A stretch of DNA of 64,000 bases from Branchiostoma lanceolatum (GCF_035083965.1 NC_089731.1:1788001-1852000); one strand, 5' to 3'; positions 32,281 through 45,900 are shown, counted from the stretch's first letter. Program-made: numbers and translations. The notes: a model not told the origin generated them from the sequence alone.

Positions 32281-34274
32281 CAAATGTAGGGAGAATGGTA
32301 GTTTTTTTATGTTATAGATAGCTTCAACTGCTGAATACCGGTATCTAGGTATGCTGATGGTGTGTTTTCAACTTCCAAATGATATCTGAGTCATAATATG
32401 GTTTACGGTTTGACTAAAAGTGTAAAGTAGGATTCCATATCAAAAGAAGCGTGTCAGGGACTCGAAATTCAACTACAGAAAGATGTTTAAGTCATGATAT
32501 AATTAATCTTTTGTGATTTGAACTGCAGAGAGAGCTGCAGTTTAACAAGGAGCTGATAGGGGGCACAATATTGAAATGCATTTTGCCTTCATGAAAGACC
32601 TGCCTGCAAACCAAACTTGCCCAAGAACTAACAATACAATAATATTTTGACTTTGTGGGAAGGATACATTGTGGAGTCATAACTTATCATGTACACAACA
32701 GACTAGCAGACATTTCATGAGCCAAATGCAGCATTTTATTAAGAGCAAAACCTTAGCCCTATAAGAAGTGTTTACATGTATAGATAGCATACAGGGAGTA
32801 GATGGTACCATTAGTTAGAATGAAGAAATCATATATAAAAACATGTTTCAATTCAATTTTTAGACCAGATCTACAAAAGCAGATAAACTTTTATGCTGAG
32901 AGATGTCAGAGTTTCCACTGACTGTAGAATTGTGACCTTGCAAGGCATGTACATGTAATTAGCTGTCATACCCAACATTTGTAAGCTATCTATGTAGTGA
33001 CTGTATTCAAACTGTCCATATATACTTGGACTAGTGTAAATTATTGTAAAAAGATTCAAGCTTGTATGAAGCACTTTAACAAAAGAATACTTTAAAACCA
33101 TTGAAACATATATTTGCTGATACTTAGGGCCCCTATTCCACTAGATGGCAATCAGACCTCACTGTGTAACCCTCGACTTCATAATTGGATTACATATATC
33201 ATGCAAAATGTAAAAGTAAAATCGTTGAGCGCTCTGTCAAATTGCTCGGTCGCAGCGCAGTCGCCACCCTAGTGAAATGGGTGTGTCAAGTTTTGATTAT
33301 GATGGATACTTAGATATGATATATGATGTACAACTCAAGGTGTGCAATATTGCCAAAATTTTGAAAGAATGTAATGACAAACTGTAGGTTGTGTTAGTGT
33401 AAACACATTAGCCTATTTCAGACCCATACGATGATCAGTACATGATTACCTCAATAGCAGTGACTATTTGTCACCTATCACCACACCATTATATTTGGAG
33501 CCATGTATGATAAGACAAGCAATATGGGATATTCTGGATATGATGATGAAATATGAGTGATGTAATCCATTATTGTATTCCTGTGTAATTAAACCTCTAT
33601 AGTTTAATGATATTGAATGTAGAAAGCTAAAATCGTTCCTCGTGAAGAACAATAAGGACATGTTTTTACTCTATATAACATTCTCATTTTCTGTCTTTGC
33701 TTTAACAAATTACACTAACTTCTGTTGTTGAGTAAAAAAATTATTCCTCTGCAATAAGAAATGTTACATATTTTGGGCAACTATTGAATATTTTGCCATG
33801 TCACACTAGTTTTATGAATTACTTTGTGTTATTGTGACTTTTAGCATGTTACAAATCATCACGTTATGCTGTATGTTATCTGTATGCCAAATATGTAACG
33901 TTAGCAGTGCTCGTGCCAACAGATCTAGACCCTTTTTATAAATCACACACTCACTCAAATTATTTAATGAAAATAGATGTATGAGAATCCTTCATTTGTT
34001 GTCATTAGTTTGATTTTTACAACATGACATGTCTAAAACAAACGAGTATCATCGATAGTCGTTATTTCTTCAACCAGGGGAAAATAGCACACACAAAGCA
34101 ATTAAGATAATCACCCTCTTATTGTGTTACATAAATTCTGTTAGAATGCTTCACACTGATTTATAAAGTAGCTAGGCTGTTCATATGCACCATTTCTTCA
34201 GCTTGGCAAACAATAAAATGATAATTCTTGAAGCAAGGAACATGGTCTTGCCACAACGTTGGTAAATGCCAGAT
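32281..34274. other. Intergenic, 3' flanks of two convergent genes
   Basis: Between the folate-receptor-like gene (+) and ARM-TIR gene A (-). I see no gene. About 33124-33285 resembles the MITE at 41109-41353 (GGCCCCTATTCCACTAG end, CGTTGAGCGCGCTGTC-like interior). About 32870-33010 resembles 42080-42190, part of a larger duplication. Confidence 0.55.
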
Positions 34275-37200
34275 CTACTCCAGCTTTTCCATTGCGTCAC
34301 AGAACTTCCTCTTCCGGGAGATGCTCGTTTGTCCCAGCTCATCTCGGATTGAGCTGTAGAACTCGGCAGGGGCCTAAAATACATGTGTTAAAAAAAAGTT
34401 AAAGTCCTTCCCGCACCGAAGGTGCATAAGGCGGCGCCCATCTCCGGTTCCACAGCCCTTGGACCACACAACTTTGTGCAAGTCACTACAGCAGGGGGCT
34501 AGTCCACTGGTAGTGGTGTGTGTGTGTTAACTACCATACTCTTTCCCAAATGCTGAGTGCTAAGCAGAGAAAGCAGTATGTACCATTTTTAGAGTCTTTG
34601 GTATGACCCGGCCGGGGTTCGAACTAAAGACCTACCGTATGCAAGGCGAACACTCTACCCACTCGGCCATTGCACCGGTAAAAATACATGTGAGATGCCG
34701 TTAATTACGCCACATGTAATTACACAAATTTCACAGAATGGCTGTATTGATTCTACAGTAAGAGTGCATGCACTGCTGTTGCTGACCTACAAAACCCAAA
34801 AGAGATGCATATGTAAATTAGTAAAGTTTTCCTAAAAAAACACATGAGATATTCTATGGGCTATATTTCTATATCCTTTTCAGACAGGCCTCGTATGAGT
34901 GATGTTGTTGAACCATCAATTAAGATTTGTCATATTTGAAGAGGCTAAACTTTGCAGAGCAATTTTGTTTCTCAGAAGTATTGTAGATTATACTCATTTG
35001 GTAATCTCCAGGTAGATTCGGCGCACCGTGGAGCATGAAATAAAACTTGCAAACCTCTTTCTTGAGTCTATGGAGAAAACGCAAGTCATCCGGCTCCAAG
35101 CTGTGGAAGTTCCTGAAATTGAGAAATGTAATGGTCACATATTGATATGGACAAAATTGGCAACCTTAGGCACACAGAAATGAAAAGTTTGGGTCCTCTT
35201 CCCATTATGTGTATTAATAATTTTAAGCACTAGTGCGTAGTCATTGATATCAAAGACGTAAGAATTATCCAGTTGAACAGCACGGATAAATTTATTTTAC
35301 TATTTATGATTATGTGCAGCATCAAATAGTGAAAAAGATTAAAACTGGAAAGTAATTGAGGAGGATCCAGAACTTCAAGATGACGAACTTTGCTCTGTCA
35401 TACACGACAGGGACTTGTCGAGACCTTGGTGTCACCTCACAGAGGATGAACTGAACTGATTAAAGCATGAAATTCTCGGAAGCCCCTACCCTTCAAGCTG
35501 GTTCTCCTGTACCCATGTTTTGATGTCATCCTGTGTCCAGTTGTGAAGCTTCGGTCCCCTTTCTGATGCGGCTGCATCCACCTCTGTGACTGCTTCTTTG
35601 CCCCTGTCACCTAAGCCGAATTAAGAGTTCCAATCTTTTATTTTCAGAGTTCGTTCTATCTACATTATGTTACTATGCATTATTCATCAGCAACCTAAAG
35701 ACATATGCCTTTATTACAGACTTTGCAGATGCTTAAGTCTGTTATAAAGGAATTTACAAAGTCAGTATATCGTCCAAATGTATAAGAATAATCTGCCGAG
35801 CAAGAATATTCACAATAGTACATTGTAATGTACCTATTTCCTTTATGAGCCGCGCCATCACGATCTCAAAGCCGTCCTTGCCGTCAAAGTTGAAGTACAA
35901 ACTGGCTCCTATTGTTATCCCCAGCCAGCCGTCAGGTTTGTACTTGTCTTCCATTTTCAGCGGAATGATGTCTGTGCTCCTGGTCCCAGCGTATTCACAC
36001 TCTGTTATGAAAAAGGAAACAGCAAATAGTTTTGAGCAAGACAGCATTAGACATGACCATTGATTTTTTGATAAATTCACTCTTTCCAGTCCCCTTTCTT
36101 AACTCACAATTTCAGAAAGATGATAAAAAGACACAATGGCTAATTTTCATCTAAAAAAAAGCGTCCACAATGAGAAAGCACTTTTTCCCTGCAGCTACTA
36201 CATGTACCTCTCCTACAGTTTGCGCTCTCCTTGTACTTGCGGGACATACAGATGAGCACGACAGCTGCGTTCTCCACCGCCCCCGCCATGGCTTCAAGAG
36301 TGGAACCGCCCATTTGATCAATGTCCATCCAGACCTTGTAACCATTAATCTGCAAAGTGCTCTTGATCTGTAATATCAATAAGGTGTTCAACATCATATT
36401 TACGAAGTATATATGAATGGTCAATAATATGCTTCGTTTAAAAAAAAAATTCATCCAACGCCAAGAAAACTACCTACCTGCTTGACGATTTCCTGGTCAT
36501 CCCATTGGTAACTAAGCATCACATGACCAACACGACTCACTCTCTTGTTGTCATCTGTACGACTGGTGCCTGCCTTCCCAACTATGATAAGGAATGAAGC
36601 TATGTTTGTCAAAATATAATGGTAACAATAACAGCTTAACACAGCTTTTGACAAGGTGCCTCCTTATACTTATGACGGGGAAGCAGGAAGTATCTATGCA
36701 ATGACAACGTGTTCGTACCTTTCTGTTGGCGCTCCTCTTCCTCCTCTAGTTGCCAGAGAGCCCCACGAGCGACTTTTGCCACATCAGAATTCCCACTTCT
36801 CTTGAACTTCTTCAGCTGTGGAATGAATGGTCGGATCTTCTCCCTGTTGTCTCGATGGAAGGCGAGCTGTGTGATGGCCTTGATGGCGTGAATCTTCTCG
36901 TCTTCTTCTCCCTCAGTCATTAGTTTGGACAAGGGCGTCAGGACACCTTCCGCCACCAGTTTTTGCTGTGTTTTGAAAGATTACAGATGTAAAGAAACAT
37001 TAATAAAATTCTGCCAATTCAAGATGGTGGTAACGAAAAAACCCTGGGTTTCGAAGTGTCGCAAAGTTTAGACTCTCCCATATGTTTGTGTTCTTTTGAT
37101 AAACATCCCTAAACTGATTTACCCATTTCATCAAGAATTGTGATTAAATCTTGAGCGGAAATAGTGGGGAAAAGCAAATTGTTTCTTGGGTTATTAGAAC

Positions 37201-39179
37201 TAACCTTCTGATTTAAGCATACAACTTACTGCAAAAAGCATTCAATGACAAATTACAAATAGGTATTTTTAGAAGACTACATGTGGTGTAGAAAATACAA
37301 TTCAAATGCTAGAAGTTTGCTATTTGAAGTTATTTCTCTTCAGTTTATTTGTCCATTCGTTCGGCAGTGTGATCCGAGTGAAGCGAAGTGTCAAAAATCC
37401 TCAAATTCTACGTAAGAAAACTCTACTTAAGCCCTTTACCTTATTGTCGTCATGAGAAGTGTCGTTCACAGCCAGCCTCTCAACTCCCATGGCCAGCTCG
37501 GTAGCTCTGAATCCCAGGTGCTTTTTCGTGGCATCATCTACGGCCATTGTGAACACCTCAATGATGAACCTGACGACAGATGTGTCCGCCACGATACGTA
37601 GATTTTCCTCCTTATCTGAGTCAAGGTAAAATCTTGTTTTCATTTGGAGTTCGTTCATTTAATTCTACAACATGTGGCTAGCAATTCAGGGTTCACTCAC
37701 AGGTAAAACAATAATTCCAGAGATGATCGTTGGGCCTTTAGACGGCCCTCTTTGCTCTTGCAGACTGCCATCCGGTTTGATTTAACGATGATTGTTCTTT
37801 GTTGCTATTCTGTTCTTTTTTTCTTCAAATAATCGATTTCCATTGATAACGTTTTTAAGCTGTTAACACTGTCTAATCAATGACCATACTCACTGATTAC
37901 ATACGCCAGCGTCAAGGTAGCACTCGTCTTCAGCCTGTCATTGTGAGCCTGCAGGTAGGGGATCAGACTCCCTATTGCGTTGGCGTCGCTGAAGAGCGGT
38001 CTGATGCTTGGAACTCTTGACATGTTGTGCAAGGTACCCAAGGAAAGGCGGGCAATCTTCAAACATTTCTGTAAATACACACAGTGGAAAATGGCTTTTA
38101 CATTCCATGCTCATTTGAGTGTTTGATAGATAGATAGATGTATGTGTGCGTGCGTGCGTGCGTGCGCGCGCGTGAGTGTGAGTGTTTGTGTGTGTGTGTG
38201 TGTGTGTGCGTTTGTGAGTGTGTGTATGTGTGTGTGTGTGTGTGTTTGTGAGTGAGTGTGTATGTATGTATGTGTGTGTGTGTGTGTGTGTGTGTGAGTG
38301 TATGTGTGTGTTTGTGTTTGTGTGTGTTTGTGTGTGTGTGTTTGTGTAGGTATGTGTTTATCTTTCTCGGCAGGTTTAATTGTACATATCCATAGATATG
38401 TAAGTGGTAAGTGGTATTCATAGATATAAATAAATCTGAATAAGTGTATACATTTGACTAGACAGGTAAAACCATGTTTTACAACAACAACAGTTAGTAA
38501 ATCTACCTATAAACGGCATTTTTCTGCCATCAGCCAATAGTGACCTCTGGCTGATCTACAAAACACATTGTATCCGTCAACAGTACCAGAAGTCAGCGGG
38601 GACGTCGTTGAGTAAAAATGGTTCTGATACGGCTACTATGTCTTGTGTGTGAACAATGTATACGTAATTGAAATACACCAATTTCATTGCTTGTGGAGGG
38701 GGGGGGGGTGGAGAAACCCAAAGGAAGAAGATAATTGTACTCACAGCGTCGGTTGCCCAAGACGCCTTGAAGGTGTCCAGGTCTTTAACCAGGACAGGGA
38801 TGATCCCAGCCTTCCCTAGTTCTTCAGCAAACTTTTGGCACAGGTTTGAGTAGTTGAGACAGCAGGCGTATAGACACTCCAGGTAGGGCCAGACATCTTC
38901 CGAGAACCCGCCATGTTCCATCCCTCGTAACCACTGGATGTTACTGGTGAAAACCTGCGCGGCACCGATGTCGGCCAGACGGTCGCCAAGGTACAGCTTC
39001 TGAGATTTCGTCGCATACGTAAGATATGGAACATGGACTTTGGCCTCCAGAATGTCTATATTGTCGATCACAGCTAACACGTCTCCAGTACCGTCCCTAA
39101 GTGTGGCGATGGCCTCGGTCATTTCATTCACGACAGGTGCGAGGCATGTTGACGGTTCTTCCGGACGTAACGCCATCAT
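34275..39179 (-). CDS. ARM-TIR-SAM protein, paralogue A
   Basis: Exons (minus order): 39179-38745, 38068-37894, 37615-37440, 36965-36719, 36581-36478, 36367-36208, 36001-35834, 35610-35490, 35112-35055, 34373-34275; phases 0,1,0,1,0,1,1,2,0 give 580 codons. Residues about 1-340 are helical, ARM-like repeats (for example GTLHNMSRVPSIRPLFSD and HAIKAITQLAFHRDNREKI). A TIR domain spans about 360-488: VGHVMLSYQWD, YKVWMDIDQMGG, SRKYKESANCRRE. The Glu at about 433 aligns with the NADase glutamate of SARM1 and plant TIRs (W/N-C-x-x-E). The C-terminus is SAM-like (WTQDDIKTWVQENQLEG to FYSSIRDELG). Likely a cytosolic immune or NAD-cleaving protein; function is inferred. Start chosen at the MMALRPEEP methionine, conserved as M(A/V)LRPEEP in B. 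No signal peptide. Confidence 0.86.
34376..34692 (-). mobile_element. tRNA-derived SINE (reverse), 12-bp target duplication
   Basis: Full-length reverse copy of the 7.6-kb SINE, in intron 9 of gene A only 15 bp from exon 10. Body 34388-34680; direct repeats AAAATACATGTG at 34376-34387 and 34681-34692. A- and B-box sequences are intact apart from small changes. Confidence 0.9.
38125..38350. repeat. Compound GT-rich microsatellite
   Basis: About 225 bp of imperfect GT/GTGTGTTT/GTGAGT repeats in intron 1 of ARM-TIR gene A, bounded by GATA and GCGT units. It generates a spurious 107-residue His/Thr-rich open frame on the minus strand. Confidence 0.95.
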
Positions 39180-39354
39180 TCCGTGGAGAAGAGCACACGT
39201 AAAATGGCCTACAATGTACAGGGCAGACAAGATTGTTAGTAGCAGTGTATGATATAGTGTGACGTGGCCAGCACTAGTCTCATTACAGGCTGTGCCACTA
39301 GCTGACAGTGTTCTGCCTCACGTATATATCCGGTATCATTGTTTTGGAACTCAA

Positions 39355-39615
39355 TAGTTCCGATTCAACGCCAACATGAAACATGTATCGGGCACTCCAT
39401 GACGTCGCGCTAACATGGGAACATTATACACACGCCTGAAATACGCAACTTGCAGAGCTTCGGAAAGTGAGAGTAAATACGATCACATGTTGTAACGGTG
39501 ACTCTCGTAAAGTAAACATTTGTGCCAGGTACACTCTGATCTTGCGTAGACGACAAATGGTAAGGTACCGGAAAGTCGTGTATTTAGAGATACGACAGTT
39601 ATAATGCAAAGAACA
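39355..39615. repeat. Upstream module copy 1 (gene A)
   Basis: First of six related stretches. Landmarks in order: CAACGCCAACATGAAA, a GGAAAGTGAGAGT block, the core TGTAACGGTGACTCTCGT (39491-39508) and GCCAGGTACACTCTGATC. Other copies: 40165-40430, 50460-50660, 50745-51080, 54181-54420 and 62050-62260. They may be promoter-proximal sequence duplicated with the genes or part of a dispersed repeat. Confidence 0.75.
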
Positions 39616-39874
39616 AGGTCACTCGGAGACGATACTACATAGTTTGCTTCTCCAAGCATACTTTGGACAGAAAATGCGTTCTTTTAACCGGGACGCAAAA
39701 AGACACACGCAGGCTATCTTTCCTGTCGTCATTACTGATTACTGTCGTTGGCAATGTAATTGAAGCCGAGTTCGTAAAAATTCCACGACGTGCGCTAATC
39801 AACCTTGGCCTTCAGACAACACGCCCAGAGCTGTCACAGATAGTCTACTGAAACCAGCTCAGGGGCGCACCCGG

Positions 39875-40100
39875 GGGAGCCACACGCTCAAATTTCAACC
39901 AGTTAACGTCCGGACAGACTCTTACAAACATTCATTCTTTTCCCGCACCATCCCCGAGTGGAACGCCCTGCCTGGCGCGGTTGTTACGGCTCCCACCGTT
40001 GAGTCATACCGTGCCAGGCTGGAGGCCTGCCCGCCTAAGCCTGGGACCTCCTCCCCCCCTACTTTGCCCCTCGCGGGGTTATTTGGGGGCTATCGAAGTT
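39875..40100 (+). mobile_element. LINE 3' fragment (reverse transcriptase C-terminus)
   Basis: The plus strand encodes YKHSFFSRTIPEWNALPG, a diagnostic C-terminal segment of CR1/L2-like reverse transcriptase ORFs, followed by a proline-rich end and a GGGGCTATCGAAGTTTAAG tail. It is 5'-truncated. It is from a different subfamily than the copy at 45050. Confidence 0.75.
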
Positions 40101-40164
40101 TAAGTTGAAGACATACCGGGGCCGCACAGTGGTATGTCTACAAGGCCAGTATAGATTCTTAGTT

Positions 40165-40430
40165 CTATAGATCTATTAGTTCCAGGTCGACTCAACGCCA
40201 ACATGAAAAATTTAGCGGTCACTCCGTGATCGTAGGTGTACCCTGAGAACACATGCTGGAAAGATAAAAGTTTCAGAGTTTGGGAAAGTGAAAGTGATCA
40301 CCTGGTGTAGGGGTGACTCGAAAGGTAAGCATTCATGCCAGGTACACTTTGCTTTTATGTACAAATGGTAAGGTATCTGTGACGCGTACTTTCCGGAGGT
40401 GCGACAGCAACTCTGCAAAGGAGGTGTCGT
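40165..40430. repeat. Upstream module copy 2 (gene A)
   Basis: Same order of blocks as copy 1, with a diverged core near 40303. It continues rightward into sequence shared with 51160-51260, 54500-54600 and 62540-62600 (GGACAAAATGGCGACC-like, then AAGCAAACACC-like), so the duplicated unit is longer than the module. Confidence 0.7.
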
Positions 40431-41108
40431 AAGAAGATTAAGTCAAAACCCACATACCTTACATCGCCCGGGACAAATTGCTGTGGACAAAATGGCGACC
40501 AAAGCGACTGTTACCGAGGGTTCACAGCGGAGACGTAGCAACAATACCTTGTGAAACTAAAATGGCGCCAAAGCAAACACCTTTTGTATGGCCCATACGT
40601 ATACATTACACTTATTATTGTTCCAAAGAAAAGCAGTCGTGCAGCAAGCAGAGCGTAGGTCATTAACATTAATCATCGGTGTTTGATATCAACTCCCTGG
40701 TTTCTTTCAAGCATGGCTGTGTACATGCCTATGTATTGTATTATATCATGTTCCGATCTGTACAGCTGTGTATATTTCGTACCGTTGCACGTTGACAAAA
40801 GGGGTTGTTTTCCTTTTTTCATGTGTTGAAATACAATACATCGACTCAAGTTTACACATAATACTAGCAACTTATTTTGCCGATGAGAGACACGGGGAGT
40901 TCGATGTCAGATTGACACATTCTTAACCACGCGATTGTGTTGCCGGTAGATCGAGTTACGGTTTGAAAAGACCGCATGTTTCCCTGTCTACGTTCCCCTA
41001 ATGTCTAGATCTCCTCTACTGGCCTTTAGCCCTGGCCTTGGCACTTTTTGTCCGTACTAAGTAAGTACAACATACACACGGGGTTTGTTTGCTTGTCCAT
41101 GTACCTAA

Positions 41109-41353
41109 AGCCCCTATCCCACTGAACCGCGGCACGTTGGCGGCATCGCTGCGTCCCAAACTGAATTTGTGTTACCCTTATATTTATAAAGGGAATAGCA
41201 TGCAAAACGTACAAGTATGACTAAAAAGACAACAAAACACACAAAGCGTAAAAGGATTCGTTTTTTTTTCGATGAAATTCGTTGAGCGCGCTGTCAAATG
41301 GCTCTGTCGCAGCGAGGTCGCCATTGTGCGGTGGGTCCAGTGAGATAGGGGCT
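41109..41353. mobile_element. MITE, AGCCCCTATCYCACTG ends, TAA duplication
   Basis: Inverted ends AGCCCCTATCCCACTG / CAGTGAGATAGGGGCT with TAA on both sides (41106-41108, 41354-41356), fitting the TWA preference of PIF/Harbinger elements. 245 bp, non-coding. A diverged relative lies at 33124-33285. Confidence 0.75.
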
Positions 41354-41479
41354 TAAGACAGAGTGTACATCTATGCATTTGGATGTCAAACGTCGGTCTC
41401 TATAAATATCACAGAAACACTATACTCATTAAATACTCAGTAAAGCATAATGTTATAATTCACAGATAATCATATTTCT

Positions 41480-41800
41480 CTTACCCAGTAAAAATCCAGC
41501 GCTAGTCTGTGGCAAGGACTGTGAGCTAGGATACAAGGTAGGAAGTTTAGCTTGGCTCCAGGGCCCTAGAAGCAGAAAGTTAAACACTGGGAGCGGAACA
41601 TGAAACACTGAAAGCGGAACATGAAACACTGAAAGCGGAACATAAAACACAAAGGCTTTTCTTTGTGTTTCATGTTCTGCTTCTAGTGTTACATGTTCCG
41701 CTCTATACAGTTGTATGTCCCTTCAGTGGGAAGTATCAAATAGTGGGGTTGGCTCTGCTGGTTTTAATGGTTAACTTCAGATACAGTATGTGACAGACGA
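41480..41800 (+). pseudogene. Decayed duplicate of folate-receptor-like exon 3
   Basis: About 41488-41530 resembles the start of exon 3 (TCTGTGGCAAGGACTGTGAG versus TCTGCGGGCGTTTCTGTGAG). 41735-41800 closely matches its end: TGGGGTTGGCTCTGCTGG, TTCAGATACAGTATGTGAC and 3'-UTR sequence. The middle is replaced by repeats of a GAAACACTGAAAGCGGAACAT-type unit. It is a relic and marks the ARM-TIR duplication as having carried the neighbouring gene's 3' end. Confidence 0.75.
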
Positions 41801-42905
41801 AGAGAAGATGGTGGTTGTTGTCTTTTATTTTCATGTTTCACACAAACAAGTTGAACACTCACTTACAAACAAACTTACTCACTCATCTTCGCCGCTTTTC
41901 AACAAGTTGTACACACACCAAATATGATAGAAGAGTTTGCATGCATTAGTATTATGTACAGATAATATTATTAGTTCAAATACAGTAATAATCCAAAATC
42001 TAAACAAATCCAATCACCATTTTGTACTAAATCAGATGTCATACTGGGCTCATATCTCAAACATTAGATGAACCCAGATGAACTTTCATGCTACGACTAG
42101 TGTGTCAAGGTGTCAGAATGTTTCGATTGTAGAATTGTAATGATCGTCAGGCTTATATTCAGCTGTCAGAGTCCGCATACTATTTTAACGTTGTATGCTG
42201 AAGTGAAGCACAATCCTATTCCCAATATGAATGTAGAGTTTACATTTACTAATAATTTCATCAGACCATGATATATTGTAAACCATCCCAGATATATACA
42301 TATATTAGGCTTCTATTTATCTGCCATACACTCTATTTACATGCAACTCTGGTTAGATTATTTCTACTGATGAACAAATTCCTCTTCCTCATTGCTGACT
42401 GCTTCTTTGTTATTAGTTCCTTTCAACAAGCACAATGGACAGTTCATCAAAGGATTAACGTCCCGTCTTGAGGACTGGGGCACTTTTCAATAGACTGAGT
42501 ATGCAATTCGAGTGATCGACAACAGCCTTAATTTCAACTCTGGATCTCTTGGTAATCCATGACTCACAAATCAATGGACAACGCACGCACGCAAAGTATT
42601 AATTACCATTTACACATATTATCATTTGGTGATTTTCTCTTGACTACCCAAATAAAACAAGGTGTTCAAATAATCATAGTCTCATCTTAGCAAAGGAACC
42701 CACTGTAGTATCTTCTTATAGATTATGAAATGGGGCCCTGAATTTCGTGATATATATATATATAACTTTACTTAACATACCTAAGTCATAACGTTCATGG
42801 AGAAGCTAATAAAACTAGCTTAAGCAATGAAAATTATCCTACTCAACACATTCACTTACATATATAGCTTGTCTTCGCAATTAACCTTTCATGTATGTCA
42901 TCCAT

Positions 42906-45900
42906 TCAAATTAACTGACAAGTGGAAGATCCCTTTACCACGAATTTGTCTTTCCTAAACGCATCTGACTTCTTCAGCGCGACACAGAATTTCCTCTTGC
43001 TCGCGATGCTCCTCAGTCCCAGGTCATCCTCGATCGACTTGTAGAACTCGGCAGGGGCCTGGAATAGAAGTACGAGTTTAGAGACCTCATACCCCAATTA
43101 ATTTTCTTTCCCTTTTTTCAGATTGTCTCATAATTGTGAAAATAAGACTATTCTAAATGATAGTCTTCTTTAACATCATTGAACACATAGGTTGAAATCA
43201 ATTTACATTTCACCAGTTATTATGCAAATGACTTCCAAATTTGCATACCAGTACTGTAGTACATAATGCATGGCTATGTACACCTTCCACTAACGTACAC
43301 AACTTAACTAACAGGTATGAAATTCCCATCATCGACATTTACCACGAAGGCATTATGGCAATTTCGCATCATTAATAATGCAAATCAGGCCCACTTTTGC
43401 ATAATTTGCATATGTGCATGTTCCGCTCGCCATAGATTACATACATTAAACCTAAAGTCCTATTATGGGAAAAATAGAACTATTGAATTTGGGGGCTTAA
43501 GCAAATAAGTCATTCTGATTCAATCTGTAACATACAAAAGATTCTTGCGTAATTTCTTACCTCCTTCTTCATCTTGCGCAGGAAGTCCAAGTCTTCCGGC
43601 TCCAGCTTCTCGAGATCCCTGAAACACAGGAGGGTACACATGACTGCTGAGTACCATGGAACTCTTTCATCGTCAGTTAACAACGTTACCTTGTTAAAGA
43701 AATTAAGCTGTATGGCTGTATGTATTCTCTTGAATTCTGCATTTCTTTTTCTCCCATAGAAAATTTCTTGGAGTTAAGTATTTGCTTAAAAGTTGTCCTT
43801 GCAGATGATTGAGTGAGAATGAGATATACATGTAGACTATGAACAGAACTAAGCAAACGAATGGCATTCCTGTTGCGTTATGGATACCTGATATGACAGC
43901 AAAAAATACTGTAATACGCGCCAAGAGGAAAATGGAGTGTTCGCGGCGGTGTTCTAGCGACATGCTGCTACAGTATTGGACCAACGTGTTCGCGGTGGTC
44001 TTAAGTTTGCGGTGAAACGGTCGGCGCGAAAACCGTGAACATAAAACCACCGCTAACATTTTTGCATTTACAGTTAATCAGAATAACACTAATGATCTGA
44101 AACCCTTCAAGCTTGTTCTCCTCAGCCCATGCCCTGATGTCCTCCTGTGTCCATCCGTAGAGGCTTCGCTTCTTTGTGACGTCATGACCAGGTGCGCCAT
44201 GTTTTCCCCTCTCACCTATAAAATGAGAAGAATGTACATCAACATTTAAGAAGACTACAAACGATTACATGACGTAATATGTCTGCCCACCTTTCTTTGC
44301 AATTTGCATATGCATGTTATTATGGTGTGAAGTGATAGAACGTTCAACTTTCTTTCCAATAGGGATTGTGTACCAAATGCTCAAGAGAAACTTGACCTTC
44401 TTCGTGAACACTGACACATTCGGTTCAAGCACCAGACCCTTCGGAACGATAACGTAATTTACTCATTAAATGGTATCTATAGAATTATTGTTGATAAAAG
44501 TGTCTGGAAAAGGAAACCGAAACGAAAAACATAATACATGTATATGGAAACGTACCTATTTCTTTAACGAGCCGTAGCATCACATCATCAAAGCTTTCCT
44601 TGTCGTCAAAGTTGAAGTACAAATCTTCCCCAACTGTTATCCCCAGCCAGCCGTCAGGTTCGTACTTGTCCTCCATCTTCAGCGGAATGATGTCTGTTTT
44701 CCTTTTTGTGGCATAGGCACATTCTACCAGGCAAGAAGGAGAGCAACGTATTACTTTAAATCTGTACACACTATAGCGTTAATGCACGTAATGGACAAAG
44801 CACAAATACAGGGGAGACAAGCAGAAGTTGAAGTCCATGGAAACGATCCAATGCGATTTCCATTTAAAAGTCAGAAGTGTCAAACACCTAACATATTTTT
44901 GTCACAACCTACCAACACGCCAAATAGAGAACCCAGCCAGTCTTGTTGTACAACATAAACAAACACTGCCTGAAATATAACCTTTATTATGACCAATCTT
45001 CCCCAGTAATTGGCACAGTCGATAGGGTAATGATATGACTTCGCTGGTCTACTACATATCAGTTATCAGCCAAGGATTGATGTGTTCAAAAATTCGTATT
45101 TCCCGAGAACCATAGTAGAATGGAACTCGTTGTCATCAAGTACTGTAGGAGCTTCCTCACTAAGTAGCTTTAAAGAACGGTTGCAGTCAGATATGCAAAG
45201 ACTAGGTGTAACAGACCGTTCGGTGTAATATGACCAGCTGCTGCCGCGCCGCGTGCCTGCGAAGCTGGTGTGTTACGCCTAATGGCGGTTATACCGGCTA
45301 TATAGATACAGATACAGATACAGATGTACCTCTCCTGCAGTTGGCGCTCTCCTTGTACTTGCGGGACATACAGATGAGCACGACAGCTGCGTTCTCCACC
45401 GCCCCCGCCATGGCCTCTAGAGTGGAACCGCCCATCCCGTCAATGTCCATCCAGACCTTGTAACCTTTGGCCTCCAGGGCGGTCTTTATCTGTGGTTTTA
45501 ATATGGTGCATGTTAACCTGATTTATTATGCCATGTCATGTCGTGTGTCGTGTCGTGTCGTACCGTGCCGTGCCGCGCCATGCCATGCCATGTTATGCTA
45601 TGTTGAATTGTTAGTATATAAAGACAATTCAAACTCTTCAACGGGATAAATTGTTGTAGATTTTGAATTGCCTTTACATATTGTTTACCTGGATGTCTAA
45701 CCTTCATTGTTGAATAGTGTTACTTACACAGATGTGGCCTTGTTTTGAAAAAGAAAACATTGTTGGTTAACACTAAAATGTCTACATTCCCAAATCACAG
45801 GCATATGGTCACAATAACTACCTTCTTGACGGTTTTCTGGTTGTCCCATTGGTAGCTGAGCATCACGTGACGAACACTCCTACCTTTTCTGCCAGCACCT

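Larger units (their letters stand above)
39180..42905. other. Intergenic between ARM-TIR genes A and B
   Basis: Holds two copies of an upstream module (39355-39615, 40165-40430), a LINE fragment (39875-40100), a TAA-flanked MITE (41109-41353) and a decayed duplicate of the folate-receptor-like gene's last exon (41480-41800). No intact gene is visible. Confidence 0.6.

Noticed and set aside
38098-38421. 107-residue His/Thr-rich minus-strand frame
   Set aside because: Translation of a GT microsatellite.
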